The notes under the pieces: generated by a model
The model's input: the letters and a program-made list of their open reading frames with translations, nothing else
Told to the model about the DNA's origin: nothing
Databases searched by the model: none
Part shown: positions 17,927 through 27,568 of the stretch, piece after piece
Layout of the letters: every line of letters begins with the position of its first letter
How positions within the stretch are numbered: the stretch's first letter is position 1
Position numbers and translations under genes: made by a program
Assembly: GCF_000018285.1 (NCBI RefSeq)
Contig: NC_009901.1
Coordinates: 805,001-869,000, forward strand
DNA length: 64,000 bases
Reading direction: 5' to 3'
Origin: Shewanella pealeana ATCC 700345
GTDB taxonomy: Bacteria > Pseudomonadota > Gammaproteobacteria > Enterobacterales > Shewanellaceae

Positions 17927-19366
17927 ATGAATCAAGCAGTAAATAATAACGCGCGCCTGGCGGCAGAACTTGAAGATTTAGGTGTGAAAGAATACCTATC
18001 ACAACAGCAGCATAAAGGGCTATTACGCTTCTTAACTTGTGGCAGTGTCGATGACGGCAAGAGTACCCTAATCGGCCGTTTGCTACATGACAGTGCACAA
18101 ATTTATGAAGACCAACTGGCCAGTCTAAAGAGTGACAGTGCCAAGTTGGGTACAACAGGTGAAGAGGTCGACTTAGCCCTGCTGGTGGATGGTCTGCAAG
18201 CGGAGCGCGAGCAGGGCATCACTATCGATGTAGCGTATCGTTATTTCTCCAGTGACAAGCGTAAGTTCATTATTGCCGACACCCCGGGTCACGAGCAATA
18301 CACTCGCAACATGGCTACAGGTGCTTCGACTTGTGACTTAGCCGTACTCTTGGTCGATGCGCGTTATGGGGTACAAACTCAAACACGTCGTCACGCTTTT
18401 ATCGCATCCCAGCTAGGTATTCGTCACTTTGTTGTGGCAGTAAACAAGATGGATCTGCTTGGTTTCGATGAGAAAGTCTTTAACGATATTCGCGCTGAGT
18501 TTGCCCAGTTTGCAGAGCAGTTAGGTGATATCGAAATTCGCTACGTACCCCTGTCAGCCTTAAAAGGTGACAACGTCGTCGATGCCAGCTGTCAAACTCC
18601 TTGGTATAGCGGCGGCACCTTACTAGAGCTACTAGAAACGATTGATACCCGTCGTGAACTTAACAGCCTACCAGTGCGTTTTCCGGTGCAATATGTACAG
18701 CGTCCAGATCTGGATTTTCGTGGCTTTTCCGGCACGCTGGCATCGGGCGTAATTAACGTCGGTGACGAGTTGGTGGCACTGCCATCGGGCAAGCGCAGCA
18801 AGGTTGCCCGTATTGTGACCTTCGATGGTGATCTGCCGCAGGCGATTGCGGGCCAAGCGGTGACCTTAACCCTTGAAGATGAGATTGATATTTCAAGAGG
18901 CGATCTGTTGTCGCAGGTAGCTGACGCTCCAGCATTGGCTAACCACGTAAGCGCAGATATCGCTTGGATGGATGAAAAACCACTACAGCTAGGTCAGTTG
19001 TATGATCTAAAAGTGGCAGGTAAAAAGCTGCAAGCGAGCGTAGTCAAAATTGAATATGTGGCCGATATTAATACCTTAGAGCATAACGACAGCACTCATA
19101 TTGGCCTTAATGATATGGCGCGAGTTACGCTCGAACTGAATGAGTCAATTGCTATCGACCCTTACACCTTGGTGCGTGATACTGGCGGCATGATCTTAAT
19201 CGATCGCCTGTCTAACGCGACGGTTGCGGCTGTCATGGCAGTATCGAGCACCAAAGAGCAGAAAACCGCTCAGCAATACAGTGAATTTGAGCTAGAGCTT
19301 AATGCGTTAATTCGTAAGCAGTATCCTCACTGGAATGCGATCGACATCAGTAAGGTCGAGGGTTAA
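17927..19366 (+). CDS. cysN: Sulfate adenylyltransferase subunit 1 (GTPase)
   Basis: GTP-hydrolysing partner of CysD; GTP hydrolysis drives APS formation. 479 residues. G1 is [13 protein letters not shown] (near residue 38), G3 is [13 protein letters not shown]4 is NKMD, and the EF-Tu-like beta-barrel domains follow. There is no fused CysC domain; cysC is a separate gene at 21183. Ends 2 bp before the GTG of the SLC13 permease, so translation is likely coupled. Confidence 0.97.
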   Translation: MNQAVNNNARLAAELEDLGVKEYLSQQQHKGLLRFLTCGSVDDGKSTLIGRLLHDSAQIYEDQLASLKSDSAKLGTTGEEVDLALLVDGLQAEREQGITIDVAYRYFSSDKRKFIIADTPGHEQYTRNMATGASTCDLAVLLVDARYGVQTQTRRHAFIASQLGIRHFVVAVNKMDLLGFDEKVFNDIRAEFAQFAEQLGDIEIRYVPLSALKGDNVVDASCQTPWYSGGTLLELLETIDTRRELNSLPVRFPVQYVQRPDLDFRGFSGTLASGVINVGDELVALPSGKRSKVARIVTFDGDLPQAIAGQAVTLTLEDEIDISRGDLLSQVADAPALANHVSADIAWMDEKPLQLGQLYDLKVAGKKLQASVVKIEYVADINTLEHNDSTHIGLNDMARVTLELNESIAIDPYTLVRDTGGMILIDRLSNATVAAVMAVSSTKEQKTAQQYSEFELELNALIRKQYPHWNAIDISKVEG

Positions 19367-19368
19367 CA

Positions 19369-21093
19369 GTGCCTGAATTGTGGGTGTTATCGTGCATATT
19401 GTTTGCCTTAGTCATCGCCTTAATGGCGGGGCTATGGACACCTGCTGCGCTGTTTTTTATCGCATCGTTAACCACTTACCTGCTTGGCATGGTGGAGCTT
19501 GAAACTGCGCTTTCAAGTTTTACCAATGCCAGCTTAGTCACTTTAGTGCTGTTGATCATGTCGACAGCCGCGCTAGAGAAGACATCGCTCCTTGGCAAGT
19601 TGAGTCAAGTGATAGGGCGAGGCTCATTGGCATCGACCATGGCAAAGCTTGGTATTTCAACCGCCTTGCTGTCATCGTTTACCAATAACACCGCGGTGGT
19701 GGCTTCGCTCATTGCTGTTGTGCGTAGAAACCAAGCCCATGCACCGGCTAAGTTGTTACTGCCACTGTCTTACGCGGCGATTTTGGGGGGCACTTTGACC
19801 CTGATCGGCACCTCGACCAATTTGATTGTGAACTCCTTTGTCGAGAACGCGGGCTTGGTGCCTTTAGGCTTTTTTGAGTTTTCCATGATTGGCATAGTGA
19901 TTGTCACCGCCGGCGTTGGTTTATTGGTGCTATTAGCCAATTGGCTGCCCGATAGACGCGATGAGAGTCTGGATGAAGCCTTGCCCTATCTGCTCGAAGC
20001 CAGAGTGGCGAAAGAGTCAAAGTTGATAGGCAAGAGCGTACAAGATAATCGCTTACGCGCGCTGAAAAAACTGTATCTGGTTGAGCTTGAGCGCAGCGGC
20101 ATTCGCATCTGCCCGGTGCCGCCTCACTTGGTACTGCAAAGCGAAGATATTTTACGCTTTAGTGGCGCGGTGGAATCGGTTGAATTGCTGCATCAATTCG
20201 ACGGCCTAGAGTGGTTTGGTAAACAGCAGGCAAAGGGACAGAACCTGATAGAAGCGGTACTAGCACCGAGTTCAACCTTAGTCGGTCGCTCATTAAAGCA
20301 GTCGACCTTTAGAGAGAAGTTTGATGGTGCAGTACTCGCGATTCGTCGCGGTCATCAACCTTTAAAAGGTGGTCTTGGAGACATAGAGTTACAAGCGGGA
20401 GATGTGCTACTCGTCACCCCTGGAGATGGTTTTTGCAGTAACACTAAGTTGGCATCAGAGTTTGCCGCCGTAAGTGGTTTAGATTTGAGTGTCAGGCTGG
20501 ATCCTCGCCGCAGCCAATGGGTACTAGCTGGCTTTCTAGTGACGATTTTGGCCAGCCTCACAGGTGTCCTCCCTTTGGTTAAGGGGCTTATTTTGCTCTT
20601 GATGAGCTATATCGCCATCGGGGCGGTGAGTTTATCTGAACTGAAAAGGCGTTTTCCTTTCGAGCTGGTGGTCATAGTCGGCAGCGCTTTAAGCCTAGCT
20701 AATCTGATGCTCTCGACTGGACTTGCCGATGACATCGCCTCATTTATCTTGGGGGCGATTAATGGCTACGGAGTATTTGCAGCGTTTGTGGCCGTGTATT
20801 TTATGACGCTGCTACTGACAGAGCTTATCACCAATAATGCCGCTGCGGCGCTAGCTTTTCCGGTCGCTTATGCCATCGCCCTGAGTTACGGCGTCGATAC
20901 TCGCCCGTTTATTTTAGCAGTGGTATTTGGCGCCAGTGCTAGCTTTATTTCGCCCTATGGTTATCAGACCAACTTGATGGTCTATAACGCGGGCAACTAT
21001 CGATTTAGTGATTTTGTACGTGTTGGACTGCCGTTGTCGTTGCTGTACTCGGCAATTGTATTGTTATTGGTACCCGTGTTTTTTCCATTTTAA
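19369..21093 (+). CDS. SLC13-family permease with two RCK_C domains, likely sulfate importer
   Basis: 574 residues, GTG start immediately after cysN. N-terminal hydrophobic helices carry SLC13/DASS motifs: SSFTNNTAVVASLI and LTLIGTSTNLIVNSF. Two soluble TrkA-C (RCK_C) domains follow (about residues 205-285 and 295-370), then further helices with TELITNNAAAALAFPVAYA. Position between cysN and cysC strongly suggests sulfate uptake with sodium; this is inferred from context, as the family also carries other anions. No other sulfate importer is present in the window. Confidence 0.9.
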   Translation: MPELWVLSCILFALVIALMAGLWTPAALFFIASLTTYLLGMVELETALSSFTNASLVTLVLLIMSTAALEKTSLLGKLSQVIGRGSLASTMAKLGISTALLSSFTNNTAVVASLIAVVRRNQAHAPAKLLLPLSYAAILGGTLTLIGTSTNLIVNSFVENAGLVPLGFFEFSMIGIVIVTAGVGLLVLLANWLPDRRDESLDEALPYLLEARVAKESKLIGKSVQDNRLRALKKLYLVELERSGIRICPVPPHLVLQSEDILRFSGAVESVELLHQFDGLEWFGKQQAKGQNLIEAVLAPSSTLVGRSLKQSTFREKFDGAVLAIRRGHQPLKGGLGDIELQAGDVLLVTPGDGFCSNTKLASEFAAVSGLDLSVRLDPRRSQWVLAGFLVTILASLTGVLPLVKGLILLLMSYIAIGAVSLSELKRRFPFELVVIVGSALSLANLMLSTGLADDIASFILGAINGYGVFAAFVAVYFMTLLLTELITNNAAAALAFPVAYAIALSYGVDTRPFILAVVFGASASFISPYGYQTNLMVYNAGNYRFSDFVRVGLPLSLLYSAIVLLLVPVFFPF

Positions 21094-21182
21094 CTTTCTC
21101 CATTTTGGGGAACGGATAGACGTCTGCTTGGATGGTGTGAGCGCATCTAGCTATTGTATAGATTATATTTTTGGAGTTTTTT

Positions 21183-21800
21183 ATGTCTGATATCGTTTGG
21201 CACCAGCACAGTATTGATAAGCAGTCTCGGGCAGACCAGAAGGGACAAAATCCTATTCTGCTATGGTTCACAGGGCTTTCTGGATCAGGGAAGTCTACCC
21301 TAGCTGGCGCGTTAGAGCGTGCCTTATTCGATGCTGGTTTTCACACTTACCTGCTCGATGGTGACAATGTGCGTCATGGCCTGTGCAAAGATCTTGGCTT
21401 TAGTGCGGATGATCGCGACGAGAACCTGCGCCGTGTCGGTGAGGTGGCCAAGCTCATGGTCGATGCAGGCCTTGTGGTGCTGTCGGCCTTTATCTCACCA
21501 ACACGGGAAGAGCGTGAGCGAGTGCGCGCCTTGTTCGATCAAGGTCAATTTATCGAGGTGCATGTATCTACGCCGATTGAGGTGTGTGAAGCCAGAGATC
21601 CTAAAGGCTTATACAGCAAGGCTCGCGCGGGAGAGATTAAAAACTTCACCGGGATCTCGGCGCCCTACGAAACCCCTACAGCTGCCGAGCTGACCATAGA
21701 TACCAGCAAAGGGGACTTAGCCACTCAAGTGAGTGCACTTTTAGATTATTTAGCGGCGATTCAGGTGATTGACTCAGAGAAGCTAAAAAAAGCGGTTTAG
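21183..21800 (+). CDS. cysC: Adenylyl-sulfate kinase
   Basis: Phosphorylates APS to PAPS, the substrate of CysH. The frame opens at a TTG at 21171, but the ATG at 21183 is preceded by TGGAG at the right spacing and gives [11 protein letters not shown] and 205 residues. The P-loop is [15 protein letters not shown] (near residue 34); [10 protein letters not shown] and [13 protein letters not shown] are also present. Last gene of the cobA-cysDN operon, 89 bp after the permease. Confidence 0.97.
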   Translation: MSDIVWHQHSIDKQSRADQKGQNPILLWFTGLSGSGKSTLAGALERALFDAGFHTYLLDGDNVRHGLCKDLGFSADDRDENLRRVGEVAKLMVDAGLVVLSAFISPTREERERVRALFDQGQFIEVHVSTPIEVCEARDPKGLYSKARAGEIKNFTGISAPYETPTAAELTIDTSKGDLATQVSALLDYLAAIQVIDSEKLKKAV

Positions 21801-21857
21801 CGGTTTTATAGCGATTCAGATTTATCCCAATCTTAGTAAGTCATTATAAGGAACATA

Positions 21858-22301
21858 ATGAGTATAAAAAACATTTCCATCAAAGAGCTAGAGGACTTGG
21901 TTCTGCTATTTGATCAATATATGGTTTTTTATAACCAAGGTTCGGCACCGGAAAAGTATCGAAAATATTTAAGTGAGCGTTTGCAAAATGGTGACGCTAC
22001 GGTGTTTATTTCCTATAGCTGTGAAAATAATCCCGTTGGTTTTGTATTAAATTACCATACGTTTTCGTCGGTATCTCTGGGTAAAATCATCATATTAAAC
22101 GACCTGTTTGTGACGGAGTCACACCGAAAACAAGGGGTCGCCAATAGTTTAATCGATTGTGCTATCGATTTAGCTAAGCGCACTGGTAGCGTTCGAGTCG
22201 ATTTGGGTACCGCTAAAGATAATTTAAAGGCTCAGGCGCTCTATGAAAAAATAGGTTTTGTGAAAGACACCGAGTATTTTTCCTATAGTTTCAGTCTCTA
22301 G
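21858..22301 (+). CDS. GNAT-family N-acetyltransferase
   Basis: 147 residues. The acetyl-CoA binding motif A is seen as VTESHRKQGVANSLIDCAI (about residues 88-106), followed by a typical ALYEKIGFVKDTEYFSYSF end. The substrate cannot be predicted. It has its own ribosome site (AAGGAAC) 57 bp after cysC, so it may be read through from the cys operon, but a function in sulfur metabolism is not implied. A terminator follows. Confidence 0.88.
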   Translation: MSIKNISIKELEDLVLLFDQYMVFYNQGSAPEKYRKYLSERLQNGDATVFISYSCENNPVGFVLNYHTFSSVSLGKIIILNDLFVTESHRKQGVANSLIDCAIDLAKRTGSVRVDLGTAKDNLKAQALYEKIGFVKDTEYFSYSFSL

Positions 22302-22347
22302 AGTTGTTTGGGGAAGGGCTCGAAACTTACTCTGACGGATAGTAATT

Positions 22348-22386
22348 ATGCGATGCCTTTATGTAATCCATAGGCATCGCATTTTT
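22348..22386 (+). terminator. Terminator after the GNAT gene
   Basis: ATGCGATGCCT pairs perfectly with AGGCATCGCAT around a 13-nt loop and is followed by TTTTAT. It also lies 20 bp after the end of the converging 22407-23267 gene. Confidence 0.85.
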
Positions 22387-22406
22387 ATATCTAAGATTTA
22401 CTGTCA

Positions 22407-23267
22407 CTATTCAATCTTAAAGTCGCGGGAAAACAGCGCTCGCATCGCCTTGATATAGTCTTTATCGGTAATGAAGGGGATCAGCTGTGCTAGCTCGTCG
22501 CCAATAGGGGTAAAGCGGTAGTAACTGAAGAATAGCTGACCGCTCTTAGGGGTGAGTTTAAGTTTCAAATCACTCAAGGAGAAACTTATCGGCGTTTTAT
22601 TGCTAAGCAGGCCGGTTTCTAACTCGCTGCGATGTAAGATCCCCGCCTCGACTAAGGTGAGAATGTTGGAGTAGGGCAGGCCAAACTGAGATAACCCAAT
22701 ATTGCTCGAAGTCGGCTTCTTAAAAAACTGTCCTAAGCCTCCGGCATGTTTAAAGCCGATGATCAGCTTGAGGCGGGTCTCATTGTTGACCAGCACCGAC
22801 ATGCCAAGTGCCTTTTCTAAGATTTGCGCCTCTTTATGGGTCAGTTGCTTGAGCGTGCTTAAGGTGCGCAGACTAAAGTGGCCCGGTGAGGTAATCTCAT
22901 TGGCTAAGATCCGCCCCCACAACTCCTGCATTTTACGGTTATGAATTTGCTCGGCCAGCTTAAAAAACTGGTGCGCCCAATCGGGATCTAAGTCCACTCC
23001 GGTCACGTCAGACGGCGTGTGGCTGATGGCGATCTTGTAGATGGTTTCAAGGTTTTCTTGATACTGACACGCCAACTTCTGCGCCCTAAAGGCGGCGCGC
23101 TCACTAATGGAAGCGTTGCTGGCGCGATAGTCGTCTTCACTGGCTAAACCTAACATACGCCCCAGCAGTAAGGCTTTCTTACGGGCTGATACGCCCGAGG
23201 CCTTGCTGCTGTCTTTCGCTGTCGGTTTGCCTGCCTGTTTGGCAGCGTCTGCTATTGTCTCAACCAT
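22407..23267 (-). CDS. TIGR03899-family protein
   Basis: 286 residues, cytoplasmic, of unknown function; the family is found in Shewanella and Vibrio. The N-terminus is rich in Ala, Lys and Ser and probably disordered (residues 1-30). The central region has WAHQFFKLAEQIHNRKMQELWGRIL, related to DUF2806-type proteins, and the C-terminal half carries alternating strands. Upstream 72 bp separate it from the MFS gene, which has the same strand, so they could be co-transcribed. Confidence 0.75.
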   Translation of the reverse strand: MVETIADAAKQAGKPTAKDSSKASGVSARKKALLLGRMLGLASEDDYRASNASISERAAFRAQKLACQYQENLETIYKIAISHTPSDVTGVDLDPDWAHQFFKLAEQIHNRKMQELWGRILANEITSPGHFSLRTLSTLKQLTHKEAQILEKALGMSVLVNNETRLKLIIGFKHAGGLGQFFKKPTSSNIGLSQFGLPYSNILTLVEAGILHRSELETGLLSNKTPISFSLSDLKLKLTPKSGQLFFSYYRFTPIGDELAQLIPFITDKDYIKAMRALFSRDFKIE

Positions 23268-23339
23268 GATCTGTTATTCACCATCAACAAGCGGTGCTTG
23301 TTGTTATCTGGCCGGTTTGACTATCTGTTTGATAACCAG

Positions 23340-24530
23340 CTAATTTATAGAGTCAGCCCTAGTTTGCACTACTTTACCAAAGTGTGCGACCTCATCGCCT
23401 CGCTGTGGGTGGCGGGGCACATTAATCGCCAGCAGCAGTGAACAAGCCGCAAAGCCTGCGCCGATATAAAATACTATCTCAGGCGAGCTTAACCATAAGA
23501 GTCCGAGTAAGGCTGGGATGATTACTGCGGCAATATGATTGATGGTGAAGCTCACCGACATGGTGGCGGCAATGTCTTTTGGATCGGCAATCTTTTGGAA
23601 ATAAGTTTTTACTGCAATGGCCATGGCAAACAGTAGATGATCGATAACGTAGAGCGCGGCGGCAAATTCGGCGTGCTCTACCAGAGCATAGCTGACAAAC
23701 ACTGCGATCAAGCCAAGGTATTCGATAGTCAGTGCATTACGCTCGCCAATTCGACCGATAAAGCGACCAATGGCGGGGGCAAACATCAAATTGACGACAT
23801 AGTTAATCAGGAATAGCGAGGTGATCTCGGTGATGCTATAGCCAAACTTTTCCACCATCATGAATCCAGCAAATACCATGAAGATCTGTCGTCTCGCTCC
23901 AGAGAAAAAGGTCAGCATATAGTAGAGCCAATAGCGCTTTCTCAGCAGTAGCTTCTTATGTTGAACCTCGCCCTGACTGAAGTTGGGGAAATACCGCCAA
24001 ACACTGAACACCATGAGTAACCCAAGGCTGCCGATAATGGCGTACATCCATTGGTAATCGAGTTTTAGCCAGCTCATGATGAGCCAGATACTGGCATAGC
24101 CGCCTAGAGCCGCCGCACTACGCCATGCTAAGGCGCGCCCTAAGAATGCTGGGGTATCCTTTTTATCGACCCACTGTAGTGTCAGTGACTGGTTGACGGT
24201 TTCAAAGTAATGAAAGCCGACAGACATCAATACCGTGGTGATATATAGCCCTAACACTTGTGGAAAAAAACCGGTTATTGCCACGCCGATACACAAGACA
24301 GCTAGGGAGAGCAGGGCAAAGGCTTGCTCACGCACAAGTAGTAATACAAAAACGGCGGTAAAGGCGAGAAAGCCGGGCACCTCTCGCAGACTCTGCAGCA
24401 TACCTATTTCAGCGCCGGTAAATTGTGCGCGCTCGATGACAAAGTTATTCAGCAGCGCCTGCCATACGGCAAAAACCAAGGACATGATAAATGTCATCCA
24501 TAGGAGGAGTTTTTGTGGGTCATTCTTCAT
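23340..24530 (-). CDS. MFS transporter
   Basis: 396 residues with about 12 hydrophobic helices in two halves joined by a charged loop near residue 195 (LLLRKRYWLYY). The loop between helices 2 and 3 reads LREVPG rather than the classical G.L.DR.GRR motif, so it belongs to a divergent subfamily. The substrate is unknown. Inner membrane. The divergent neighbour is the Fur-box porin operon. Confidence 0.85.
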   Translation of the reverse strand: MKNDPQKLLLWMTFIMSLVFAVWQALLNNFVIERAQFTGAEIGMLQSLREVPGFLAFTAVFVLLLVREQAFALLSLAVLCIGVAITGFFPQVLGLYITTVLMSVGFHYFETVNQSLTLQWVDKKDTPAFLGRALAWRSAAALGGYASIWLIMSWLKLDYQWMYAIIGSLGLLMVFSVWRYFPNFSQGEVQHKKLLLRKRYWLYYMLTFFSGARRQIFMVFAGFMMVEKFGYSITEITSLFLINYVVNLMFAPAIGRFIGRIGERNALTIEYLGLIAVFVSYALVEHAEFAAALYVIDHLLFAMAIAVKTYFQKIADPKDIAATMSVSFTINHIAAVIIPALLGLLWLSSPEIVFYIGAGFAACSLLLAINVPRHPQRGDEVAHFGKVVQTRADSIN

Positions 24531-24752
24531 CTTACTGTCCCTGTATTTATCGCGGTGTGCACCCCAAATAGTGAGCAGAATCTAGCTGCTTCAATGTTCA
24601 TGCAGTATACCCATTTCAGTTTTGATAATGATACAAGCAACAGCTGATTTAGTGCTGAGCAATTTTAATCGCCGCTGCATTACTACTGAGGTCTGCATTG
24701 TTTGTTGAGCACAAGGCGTTAATGTAAGTGTTTTGTAAAGATGAATGTAAAG

Positions 24753-24771
24753 GTTAATGTAAATCATTCTC
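24753..24771 (+). promoter_or_regulatory. Fur box before the porin-imelysin operon
   Basis: GTTAATGTAAATCATTCTC matches 15 of 19 positions of the consensus GATAATGATAATCATTATC. It sits 84 bp before the porin ATG in the 324-bp gap 24531-24854. Further AATGTAA copies at 24720 and 24744 extend the motif upstream. This predicts repression by iron-loaded Fur. It could also affect the divergent MFS gene. Confidence 0.75.
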
Positions 24772-24854
24772 ATTTGGGTTACTTTGTCCGCGAATTTAGG
24801 GGGAGCGGTCAATATCTAACTATTGCCTGCGCAGAATCAAAATGAGAGCCGTGT

Positions 24855-26264
24855 ATGAAATCTATTTCCAAGCATGCCAAGTTGAACATGTTAGCGATGA
24901 CTATCGCCAGTGTGTTTAGCGCCAATGCCATGTCCGCGACCAATCCAGAAGCATTAGCCGATGCGATTGCCAAACAAGAGGCTGAGCTCACAGCATTAAA
25001 GAGCCAGTTACAACAGTTAGCGCAGCAGCAAAAGCAGCAACAATTGCAATCTCAGCAAAAAGAAGCAGAGCAACAGCAAGCATTACAAGTGGCTAGCGAA
25101 GCGAAGTCGAGCGCTTGGGATAAGTTTTCATTTAAGTCCTACGGCAGCGTGATTTATACCAGTGACGAGTATTACGACAATGTGCAGGACACCTCTCCTG
25201 AGCGTCGTAGCCGTTTCGATCTTGAGCGCATCGTGACTGAGTTTGGTTATCAGTTTAATGAGCAATGGGACATGGAAGTTGAAATCGAGTATGAGCATGG
25301 CGGTACAGGCACTGCGCTAGAATATGACGGTTTCGATGAGTTCGGCGAGTTTGAAGCAGAGGTCGAAGCGGGCGGCGAAGTGATGATCGAAAAGGCGCAG
25401 ATCCGCTACCGTCCAAGCGAAGCCTTCGGGGTTAAATTCGGTAATATCCATCTGCCAGTCGGCCTTAGCAGTACCTTGCATAAACCTAGTCAATATCTAA
25501 CAGTGCAACGCCATAAGAGTGAAGTGGCGATGCTACCGGCTGTTTGGAATGAGAATGGTATAGGTATCTTTGGTGAAGTCGAGAACTTCCATTATCAGGC
25601 ACAAGTGGTTAGCGGTTTAAACTCTGAATACTTCCGCACCTATGACTGGGTGGCTTCAGGCCATCAGAAGCGTTTTGAGCATGTGAATGCTGACGATCTC
25701 GCCTATGTGGTGCGCCTCGATTACGGTAACTTCAAGAAAGGCTCAGCAATTGGTGCTTCCTATTACTATGGCAACACCAGTGGTAACCGCCATAAGACTA
25801 ACAAGCTAAGTGCCGACGGCACGGTTGAGATCTTATCGGTTGCTGCCGCCTTTGTTGAAGGACCTTGGATCCTACGCGGTCAGTACCTATATGGCACGCT
25901 GAGTGATAGCGACGCCATCACTCAAGCTAACAAAACCACCCCCGGGCTTAAGCCGGGTAACTTCGCCCAATTGGGGGCAAAGTCAGAAGCCTTCTTTGTT
26001 GAAGCAGGGGTCGATCTAGGCCAGTTCACATCCGTGCCCATTACTGTGTTTGCCAATATCGATTATTCAAACCCACTGAAAGAGGTGGAAACCGGTACAG
26101 CGACAAAACGCTATGAAAATACTTGGATTAGCGCCGGTGTTAACTACTTCCCCATTCCTGAAATTGTGATTAAGGCCGAGGCGGGCGTACAGCAAGTCGC
26201 GGTTGCATCCATTCCCGATACTAACTTTTTCGCATTAGGCGTTGGTTACCAGTTCTCAATTTAA
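24855..26264 (+). CDS. Outer-membrane porin-like protein with N-terminal coiled coil
   Basis: 469 residues. Signal peptide about 1-27 (ending AMSA), then a Gln-rich coiled coil (residues 33-80, ALADAIAKQEAELTALK), then a beta-barrel ending VGYQFSI with a terminal aromatic strand. The barrel resembles OprO/OprP-type porins, and the coiled coil would trimerise or reach the cell wall. Being behind a Fur box and before imelysin, it may admit an iron compound; this is inference. Confidence 0.82.
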   Translation: MKSISKHAKLNMLAMTIASVFSANAMSATNPEALADAIAKQEAELTALKSQLQQLAQQQKQQQLQSQQKEAEQQQALQVASEAKSSAWDKFSFKSYGSVIYTSDEYYDNVQDTSPERRSRFDLERIVTEFGYQFNEQWDMEVEIEYEHGGTGTALEYDGFDEFGEFEAEVEAGGEVMIEKAQIRYRPSEAFGVKFGNIHLPVGLSSTLHKPSQYLTVQRHKSEVAMLPAVWNENGIGIFGEVENFHYQAQVVSGLNSEYFRTYDWVASGHQKRFEHVNADDLAYVVRLDYGNFKKGSAIGASYYYGNTSGNRHKTNKLSADGTVEILSVAAAFVEGPWILRGQYLYGTLSDSDAITQANKTTPGLKPGNFAQLGAKSEAFFVEAGVDLGQFTSVPITVFANIDYSNPLKEVETGTATKRYENTWISAGVNYFPIPEIVIKAEAGVQQVAVASIPDTNFFALGVGYQFSI

Positions 26265-26292
26265 TTTAATGACTTAATACATGGAGTTTTCA

Positions 26293-27444
26293 ATGAAACA
26301 TTTTACTCAATCAGTGGTAGCCATCGCGCTTATTTCTGCACTTGCTGGCTGTGGCGGTTCTGGCTCGGATGACAGCACACCAGAAGTTATACCTGAAACG
26401 GGCTTTACGTTTTCAGCAACAGACATGGTGGCTAATCTCACTGATGATGTGATTGTGGCGGGCTACTCGAACTTAGCCGTTCGTGGTGAGGCTATGCTGC
26501 AAGCTACGCAGACTCTGGTTGCTACACCGACTCAGGCGAATTTAGAAGCGGCGCAAGCGGCATGGAAGGCGGCGCGTCAGCCATGGGAGCAAGGAGAGTC
26601 GCATATCTTTGGTCCAGTCGATTCACTCGGTATTGACCCGCATCTTGATAGCTGGCCGCTGAACACCACAGACTTAACCACAGTGCTGGCTAACAACGCA
26701 GGTTTTGATGCCGAAACTATTAAAGGTTGGAACGATGATGTACAGGGATTCCACACCATGGAATACCTATTGTTTGGTGACGGTGTAGCCGACAACACTA
26801 AGACCATTAGCGAGCTCACGGTAAATGAGCGTGACTATTTAATGGGGCTAGCCGAAGTCTTTCGTGATTACACTAAGACACTCGATGACGCATGGCTAAT
26901 TAGCCATGACGGACAAAACGGTAAAGCTTACGGTGAGTTACTGAAAAACTCTGGAGCCGATGGCAATACTTTCTACAGCTCTGAAGTGGGTGTAGTAGAG
27001 GAGCTGGTTAACGGCATGATTGGCATCGTCGACGAAGTGGGTAACGGGAAGATTGCTGATCCATTTGGTGAGTCACTCGCTAAGGCCGACACTTCTAAAG
27101 TGGAGTCTCAGTACTCTTGGAACTCGCTCACCGACTTTAGCGACAATATCGTAGGCGTTCGCAACGTTTATTTGGGCGAGCTAGAAGGCAATGCCGATAA
27201 GCAAGGGATCATCGATTTTGTCGATGCGGCAAACCCTGAGCTAGCGACTCGCGTTAAGGATGAGATCGATGATGCCATCAGTAAGATTGAAGCGATTGCC
27301 GGCGATAATAATATGCCTTTCCGTCAAGCGATTTCAGATGCCGATGGCCGCGTTCGTATTCAAACTGCAGTCGATGCACTTACTAAGTTACAAGCGAGTT
27401 TAGAGTCAGATGTCCTGCCACTGCTTAAAGAGTGGAATATCTAA
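26293..27444 (+). CDS. Imelysin-family lipoprotein
   Basis: 383 residues from the ATG at 26293 (ATGGAG ahead; the frame opens at 26281). The signal peptide has the lipobox LAGC, followed by GGSGSDD, so it is a lipid-anchored envelope protein. The imelysin (M75) signature GFHTMEYLLFG lies near residue 155, a GxHxxE-type metal site. Related proteins (EfeO, IrpA, ICMP) take part in iron uptake and are Fur-regulated. It lies 28 bp after the porin and shares its promoter. A terminator follows. Confidence 0.9.
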   Translation: MKHFTQSVVAIALISALAGCGGSGSDDSTPEVIPETGFTFSATDMVANLTDDVIVAGYSNLAVRGEAMLQATQTLVATPTQANLEAAQAAWKAARQPWEQGESHIFGPVDSLGIDPHLDSWPLNTTDLTTVLANNAGFDAETIKGWNDDVQGFHTMEYLLFGDGVADNTKTISELTVNERDYLMGLAEVFRDYTKTLDDAWLISHDGQNGKAYGELLKNSGADGNTFYSSEVGVVEELVNGMIGIVDEVGNGKIADPFGESLAKADTSKVESQYSWNSLTDFSDNIVGVRNVYLGELEGNADKQGIIDFVDAANPELATRVKDEIDDAISKIEAIAGDNNMPFRQAISDADGRVRIQTAVDALTKLQASLESDVLPLLKEWNI

Positions 27445-27458
27445 AGCATGAGTGTATG

Positions 27459-27484
27459 AGGAGGCCTTAAGGCCTCCTTTTTAT
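27459..27484 (+). terminator. Terminator between the imelysin and di-heme genes
   Basis: AGGAGGCC and GGCCTCCT pair perfectly around TTAA, followed by TTTTTATTT. It should reduce transcription into the di-heme gene, making this an attenuating point inside the apparent operon. Confidence 0.88.
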
Positions 27485-27568
27485 TTGGATAATTCCCTTG
27501 TTTTTTAGGTGGTTACTTCTAATGCTTTGCAAATAAACCGCTTAACAATACTGTGTATGGAACAGCTG

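Noticed and set aside
24591..24991. Two minus-strand frames upstream of the Fur-regulated porin
   Set aside because: They overlap the Fur box and the start of the porin gene and show no family resemblance.
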